Assembly (NCBI GenBank): GCA_022570795.1 | Contig: JAKUDP010000006.1 | Location: 2,046,001-2,110,000 of the forward strand | Length of the DNA stretch: 64,000 nt | Direction: 5' to 3' | Source of the DNA: Sphaerulina vaccinii | Lineage: Eukaryota; Ascomycota; Dothideomycetes; Mycosphaerellales; Mycosphaerellaceae | Part shown: positions 58,160 through 64,000 of the stretch, piece by piece | Numbering within the stretch: the stretch's first letter is position 1 | How the letters are laid out: the number at the start of each line of letters is the position of its first letter | The notes under the pieces: model-generated | Seen by the model: only the letters and a program-made list of their open reading frames with translations | Databases searched by the model: none | Told to the model about the DNA's origin: nothing | Translations under genes and position numbers: made by a program

Positions 58160-59707
58160 ACAGAGTGACATAGATAATAGAGGCTTCGCTATATTAGATT
58201 CACGCCCGGCTATATAAGATTTACTAAATATAATTTAACACGATTTCCTAATCTAGTAACAGCGATAGCAACGATATTATTTATATAGTAGAAGTATATA
58301 CTATATCTTTTAAAACAATTACTATTAACTATTAAGTTATTATAAGTATACTTACTATTACTATTTTAGAATTATTACTATTATCGATTTCTTAGTAAAG
58401 GATAAAGTAGAAATATTTATTTATTTAGATATTTCTATAATTATACTAGCTATAAAAATAAGAAATAGATATATAGAAAGCTTTCTAGAAAGTAAGTAAG
58501 TATAGAAGTAGACTATATACTATATATAAACTAGCTTACTATTATATAAGAGAGTATCTATATTACTAGTTTTACTACTATATCTATAACTAAGAACTTG
58601 TTTTTTTCTACTAGATAAAATCTATAGAGCTCTAGATATATATAAATATATTAATTTTAACTATAGCCTAGATACTTATAGAAATATTAAAATAAATTAA
58701 ATTAATACTTTATAGATATTTAAAAACTCTTCCTCTTAGTAGAGCTCTTAGTAGAGGTAGTAGAGTAATAGTAATAATAATTTCTAACTTCTACTATATT
58801 ATAGTAGATCTATAAGAATAAGAATAGTAATAATAGTAATAATAGCAAGTAGTAATAGTAGTAATAGTAATAATAGTAATAGTAATATTATAATAACTTT
58901 CTAATATAGTAGATATATTAAATCTAATATAATAAATTATATATAGCTAGGCTTAAATCTAATTTAGTAAAACTCTAAATAGAATAATATAGATAGTATT
59001 TTAGTTATATATAAATTATATATATTATAGTATATCTTTTTAATACTTTACTAGCCTCTAATATATTAAGTAGTATACTACTTAAAGTACTACTATAATT
59101 TATATAGATAATAGAGTATACTCTAATATACTACTATAGTTACTTATTATATTAGCTTATAATTCTTTTTATAATTCTATTTTAATAGTTATAGATATTT
59201 ATAAAAGATCTATTAGAAATATAATATTATAATATTAGTAGACTCTTAACCTAAAAGAACTAGATCTATACTAGAAAGAATTAGCTCTATAGAGGTACTT
59301 TATAAGTTTCTATTCTATTATAATAAGATATAGACTTATAGTATATTTTTAGTAGCTATCTATATATTAGTATATATATATATATATAATAGATTTTCTA
59401 AATAGCTTTAATAAGATTCTAACTAATTTATCTTTACTTTATTTTAATTTTAGAAATAATAAGTTTAGTAAAAATAGTACTTTTATACTAAACTCTATTT
59501 TATACTTTCTTAGAATTATATCTATATTATTAATATATAAGTTCTTACTAAAGTAGTATTTAATATAACTACTAGTAGTAGTACTATATTAAAGTTAGTT
59601 CTAGAATAACTAAAAGAACTATTAGTAGATAATTAGAAAGTATATTATATAGGTTAATAAGTATAGATATACTATTATTACCTATAAGCTTCTAAATAAT
59701 TTATTTA
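58160..59707. other. AT-rich RIP-type sequence, unclassified
   Basis: Stop-filled AT-rich sequence without a closable transposon structure. It includes a TAATAG/AATAGT-type simple repeat at about 58826-58895. Confidence 0.6.
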
Positions 59708-59712
59708 GTAAG

Positions 59713-59881
59713 TATAAGAGCGCTATATATAGGCTATATCTAATTAGCTAAAAGATAGAGAGTCTCGGCTTTTCGATAGTAATCGAACAATCCGAGACCT
59801 TATAAAGGCTCAAATCACGTGACACGGGCACGTGACCTTGCTTATGTAAGCGCGTGGCTCGCTCGTAACCACGCTCTTACA
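59713..59881. repeat. Left terminal repeat of the TRIM-like element
   Basis: 169 bp. It differs from the right copy by eight transitions. The six AT-state changes in this copy all lie within about 50 bp of its outer edge. Confidence 0.88.
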
Positions 59882-60168
59882 ATTATCTTCTCTCCCCCGA
59901 GGACTCGCCCTCGAGGCCTGAGAAGTGAGACCGGGCCTAAGCTTGAGACAAGCTCCGGCCAATCAGAACCCCCGGAACCAATATGACCAACTTAGTTAGA
60001 TTGTGACATTATGCTACAAAAGAGTACTCTCAAAGCCCGGGCGCGACCTCGGCGCTTTGACTACGCGATTTATACGTATATCTCCGAAGCTGCGCGACGA
60101 CTCAAACCGGAGGAAGCAAGCGGTCTTACGACTGTACGAAAAAGCCTACACAAGGCGAAATTCGAAAA

Positions 60169-60204
60169 TTCAGAAGTGGGTCCTACTAAGACCCACATTC
60201 TGAA
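60169..60204. repeat. Hairpin inside the TRIM-like element
   Basis: TTCAGAAGTGGGTC and its complement GACCCACATTCTGAA (one bulged A) flank a 7-base loop CTACTAA, giving a 14-bp stem. Confidence 0.75.
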
Positions 60205-60331
60205 ATGCGACGACGTCGTGGCAGCGACGTTAGTCTTGTCTCAACGCTCTTACGAAGCCGAACTAAGACGCACAACCCCTGCGCTATATAGGCGCCTCGG
60301 TTGCGAGGTCTAAGACGAAAGCCGAGACTAT

Positions 60332-60500
60332 TATAAGAGCGCTATATATAGGCTGCACCTGATTGGCTAAAAGACAGAGAGTCTCGGCTTTTCGATAGTA
60401 ATCGAACAATCCGAGACCTTATAAAGGCTCAAATCACGTGACACGGGCACGTGACCTTGCTTATGTAAGCGCGTGGCTCGCTCGTAACTACGCTCTTATA
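60332..60500. repeat. Right terminal repeat of the TRIM-like element
   Basis: 169 bp. The two AT-state changes in this copy lie within the last 17 bp, at its outer edge. Confidence 0.88.
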
Positions 60501-60603
60501 GTAAGCTATAGATCTATTATCTATTAAATAGTTATAGGCTAGAACTTCGAAATATATAGAGGAGAAATAGTTAGCTAATCTATTAGATATTTATATATAT
60601 TTA

Positions 60604-60774
60604 TATTAGAATATAATACTAAATTAGATCTATCTAAGCCGGCTAACTAAGTAAAAGGTATCTTACCTACTTATATACTATTTAATAGTATAGATAGCTT
60701 TTAGTACCTTTCTCTAACTTTACTAACTAGGAGGAAGGTCTTTTAGCGCCTCTAATAACTAGCTATAAATAATA
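60604..60774 (+). repeat. 5' LTR of the 2.26-kb element
   Basis: 171 bp, preceded by ATTTA and followed by the primer-binding site. Confidence 0.85.
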
Positions 60775-62687
60775 GGTTATAAGCCTAGGTTAGTACTACT
60801 ATATTCTCTATAATCTAATTATAGAAAGAAAGTAGCTACAAGGTACCTAAGACGCTTGCAAGCGTCTATATATAGCTCTTAGTCTATAATAGTAGAAATA
60901 GTAGTACTACCGAGAATACCGAGCCTAAAAAAGCAAAGAGAATAGCCTAAGCTATAGCTATATAAAAAGAGATAGTAGTAGTAGTAACTATACTAGGAGC
61001 CTATAGATAAAGATAGGTATATAGAGAATAGATATACCTTCTATACTTAGAAATAAAAGATAATATATCTTTATATAAAAAAGGAGTAAAACTTTTTCTA
61101 TAGTTATAATATAAGTTCTAGGTTGCAACTAGGTATAGAATTCTATAAACTCTAGCTAAGGGATTAAAAATAGTAATATAGCTATATATAGAATTGTAGC
61201 TAGCCTAGCCTATAGCTAAACTCGAAATATAAAAAAGAGAGGATATTAAAATAGAATAGCTAGATAAGAGCTACTTTAAACTAGAAGAAGAAAGAGAAAA
61301 TATTATAATAGAGGGTCGAAGAGAATATTATAGTAACCTAAAATATACTAAACCTACTATTAGCTTATAATACTTAAAAGACTATACTTTCTATTCTAAA
61401 TATAAGCCTCCGAATCTAGTACTAGGAGATTTACTAACTTTTAAAAAATAAATTTAGAAAATAGAATAGCTTAGTTTATACTAAGTATACTATAATTAGA
61501 GAAGAGATAATACTTTAGAGACTAACTAATTCTCTAGCTACTTTTAGAAGCTTAATACTTTATATTTAAGAAGAGTTATAACTCTACTTTTATTATAAGA
61601 AATAGCTCTAGAAGATCCTAAGTAGGAAGATACTACTATAGTATATTTTTTTAGTTTTCTTATACTAGTAAGTATATACTACTAGCTAGAGTAGGATCTA
61701 TTTTTAAAAGAATATCTAATCTAAAAAAAGTAAGAGAATAATTCTAGAAAAAAAAGATTCCTATAGTACTTTTATAAACTAGAAAGCTTCTCTACTTTTA
61801 TTTATTTTATTTCTAGAGTAGGTTAATTATTCCTATTCTAAATATCTATTTATAAAACTATAATAGATACCTAGAATAAATTATCTAGGTTAGTAAAGAG
61901 ACTATATTCTATACTAATAAAGGATAACTTAGAATAATAGTTTAGAAAGATAGAGATCTTTCTAAGAGAAGAGGACCTATTCTATACTATTAAGACTAAA
62001 ATAAGTATACTAATTACTCTAAAGATATAGTATAAAGCAATCTAGTAGATATCCTTATATATAGAAGAGGATAATAAAAAGCTAAAGAAGAGATATATAA
62101 ATAACTAAGTAATAGAAAGGAAACTTATAAAGTAGTACTTTAGTTTCTAGAAAATAGAGGAAATAAGTATCGATACTATATAGATATACTTTTAGGTACT
62201 TAGAAAGAGAATTAAAGCTACCTAACCTAAAATAGCTAGAATATTTACTTAGAAAATAAGGATATAAGTACTCTTATTAGGGCTTTTAGACTAGTAGTTA
62301 ACTATTAGAGATACTATTAATAGATAGCTATTACTATTATCTAAAAGTATTTTTTTAATTCTTTAGGAAAAAGAAGTAAATATACTAGTAAGTAGTATAC
62401 CTATTACTTTTATAGCCTAAGTAGTATTATTAAAAGGATTATTATTTTAGAAGGGAAGAAGAGGAGATAGTAGAGCTTCGGAAAGAGAAATAAGATATAA
62501 GCTATATAAGTAGAATAGTTACTATATAATATACTACCTATTTCTAGATATAGCTTATAGAATTATTAAGTTAGTATCTAAAAGCAAGCTTATAGATACT
62601 AAGGCCCTAGCTTTAGTTATATATAATTAGAATAATAACTAGGAAGAAGAAGTAGATTAGATAGACCTAACTTGCTATTAAAGAAAG

Positions 62688-62862
62688 TATTAGAATATAA
62701 TACTAAATTAGATCTATCTAAGCTAGCTAACTAAGTAAAGGGTATCTTAGTAACTTTCTTATATACTATTCGATAGTATAGATAGCTTTTAGTACCTTTC
62801 TCCGACCTTGCTAACTAGGAGGGAGGTCCCTTAGCGCCTCTAATAACTAGCTATAAATAACA
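62688..62862 (+). repeat. 3' LTR of the 2.26-kb element
   Basis: 175 bp, ending in the canonical CA and followed by ATTTA. Confidence 0.85.
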
Positions 62863-62867
62863 ATTTA

Positions 62868-64000
62868 GAAAATTAGCTTAAATAGCTTTTTAGAATCTAT
62901 ATAATATATATTAGAGTAGATATATAGGTAGAAAGTAAAGATTCTAGCTTACTATATATTTTAATATAGATATTATAGTCTATTACTTTTTTAAACCTCG
63001 AGAATAATTTTATTATCTAATATATTAATTTTATTTATATACTTTAGATACCTCGTCTAATATTTAAGAAAATAGATATTATTTACTTACTTAGTATCCT
63101 TCGATTTTAGATATACTAAGCTTATACTATACCGAAGCTTATAGCTCTATTAGTTTATTATTCGAATTATATACTTTACTAAAAATACTAGAAAGCCTAG
63201 TTAATAAATCTCTAGTATATAGGTATAGATTTTTAAGTAATTTTAGCTTTCTTCTTAGTATTCTAGCTTTATCTATTTCGAGAGAGTTGAAATAGGTCGG
63301 CTATATAGCGCCTGCTAGCGTCTCTATAATAATAGGAAATATAGAGACTATTATTCTTATTATAGCTCTTCTTTTAATAGAGATTATCTTCTAAAAATAC
63401 TCGACTTAGTATAGTTCTAAAATAAGGCTCGAGAGATTAGTAGTATTATGCCCCTCGCTTTGCCGTTCCGGAACTGCTTATTATTAACGGCTACCACGGT
63501 ACGTATTAGATAAGCGGCGCAAAGTATGCCGAATGGGCTCGTTGTAGCACTGTCTGTGAAATATTCGGGCATAGAGGCAGGCCATGGCGATATCGAGAGA
63601 ACCCGATCTAATAATGTTGCAAAGCCTAATTGAATGATTATCCCAATGCCTTCGATCTGTACCTACCAACGTGCACTTCGTTCAATGTGGTAGCAACGAA
63701 GCTGAAGAATTCGCCAAATGTCTTGCCGGGATCCTCAATCTCACTCAGCCTTAGAGAGCAAGGCTGTCCGAGATCTGAGTACTCCATTTCACACTTTTAG
63801 CTCTACAGCCTCTGCGCGATCTCAGACCCTCTGGTCCAGGACACTTTGCAATTTCTCTGCGCCAAACCCGAAGCATATGTCTCGAGCATCTTTTGGATTA
63901 CTACAAGTTGCACTTTTAGCGGCGTGTATACTGAATACAGTGAGCCACATGACGATTTGCATTCTTCGGTACGATTTGCAGTTATTATCCAGCTTTATTA
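62868..64000. other. AT-rich tail, then GC-normal DNA without a clear gene
   Basis: RIP-type sequence continues to about 63430, after which composition is GC-normal to the window end. A minus-strand 61-codon frame at 63484-63669 has no recognisable features. A gene that continues beyond the window cannot be excluded. Confidence 0.5.

Larger units (their letters stand above)
59713..60500. mobile_element. 788-bp TRIM-like LTR element, mostly unmutated
   Basis: Two 169-bp direct terminal repeats (59713-59881 and 60332-60500) start TATAAGAGCG and end CGCTCTTACA or CGCTCTTATA. The unit is flanked by a perfect 5-bp duplication GTAAG (59708-59712 and 60501-60505), so the whole block inserted as one piece. 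The 450-bp internal part is GC-normal. It has a 100-codon frame (60011-60313) without recognisable domains, so the element is non-autonomous. No tRNA-type primer site or clear polypurine tract is visible, so the LTR-element (TRIM) class rests on structure alone. The LTRs contain two CACGTG palindromes. Low RIP load in a fully RIP-mutated surrounding suggests late insertion or escape by small size. Confidence 0.85.
60604..62862 (+). mobile_element. 2.26-kb non-autonomous LTR element with Copia-type primer site
   Basis: LTRs at 60604-60774 and 62688-62862 (171 and 175 bp, TATTAGAATATAAT...AAATAATA or AAATAACA) are flanked by the 5-bp duplication ATTTA (60599-60603 and 62863-62867). GGTTATAAGCCTAGG follows the left LTR directly, the same half initiator-tRNA-Met primer site as in the Copia elements of this window, which sets the orientation. 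The 1913-bp internal part is AT-rich and stop-filled. It is too short for a full pol, and no reverse transcriptase landmark was found. It is probably a non-autonomous relative mobilised by a Copia element. An 18-bp perfect palindrome (AGACGCTTGCAAGCGTCT) lies near 60850. Confidence 0.85.

Noticed and set aside
59713..60500. Two independent MITE insertions in place of one LTR-type element
   Set aside because: The GTAAG duplication flanks the pair as a whole, and neither 169-bp repeat has its own duplication.
1..64000. CRISPR arrays, operons and bacterial-type ribosome binding sites
   Set aside because: None seen, and not expected in a fungal nuclear genome with spliced genes.

Overview
The window is from a filamentous ascomycete (Pezizomycotina), most likely a Dothideomycete. 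Genes are compact with short introns (about 49-140 bp, GT..AG, one GC..AG), proteins match fungal families, and about 20 kb is AT-rich sequence with the signature of repeat-induced point mutation (RIP). The species assignment is inference.

Layout. 1-39.3 kb is gene-rich DNA with about 22 genes: an RRM-like protein (5' truncated), a GPI-type Cys-rich surface protein, glutamine-dependent NAD+ synthetase (QNS1), a salicylate-hydroxylase-like FAD monooxygenase, an alternative NADH dehydrogenase, a small membrane protein, an O-methyltransferase, a CSA/ERCC8-type WD40 protein, an arrestin-like trafficking adaptor, an unknown gene with an in-frame TGA, a ferritin-like LsdA-type secreted protein, a BAX-inhibitor/Lifeguard protein, a SnoaL-like protein and a Snf1/MARK-type kinase. 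From about 26 kb the content becomes more accessory: a probably broken heme-thiolate peroxidase, a small Cys-rich secreted protein, a methionine-type permease, a secreted four-repeat Kex2-type precursor, a cytochrome P450 and a DUR3-type urea permease. The last gene (38-39.2 kb) has no visible start codon and abuts the AT-rich block.

39.7-55.1 kb is a RIP-degraded transposon block. It holds an old Copia reverse transcriptase remnant and two copies of one Ty1/Copia family. The inner copy (46937-52679, + strand, 247-bp LTRs, CTTTA target duplication) is nested in an outer copy on the opposite strand (42308-53800). A GC-normal island at 55.1-58.1 kb carries one intact three-exon gene for a hydrophobic secreted protein. 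58.2-63.4 kb is AT-rich again, with two structurally complete non-autonomous LTR elements: a 788-bp TRIM-like element (GTAAG target duplication) that has largely escaped RIP, and a 2.26-kb element (ATTTA target duplication). 63.4-64 kb is GC-normal with nothing recognisable.

The strongest candidates for something new are the 37-residue repeat Kex2-type precursor at 32418-33056 next to a P450, and the TRIM-like element, whose two LTRs differ only by transitions with the AT state always on the outward-facing edge.
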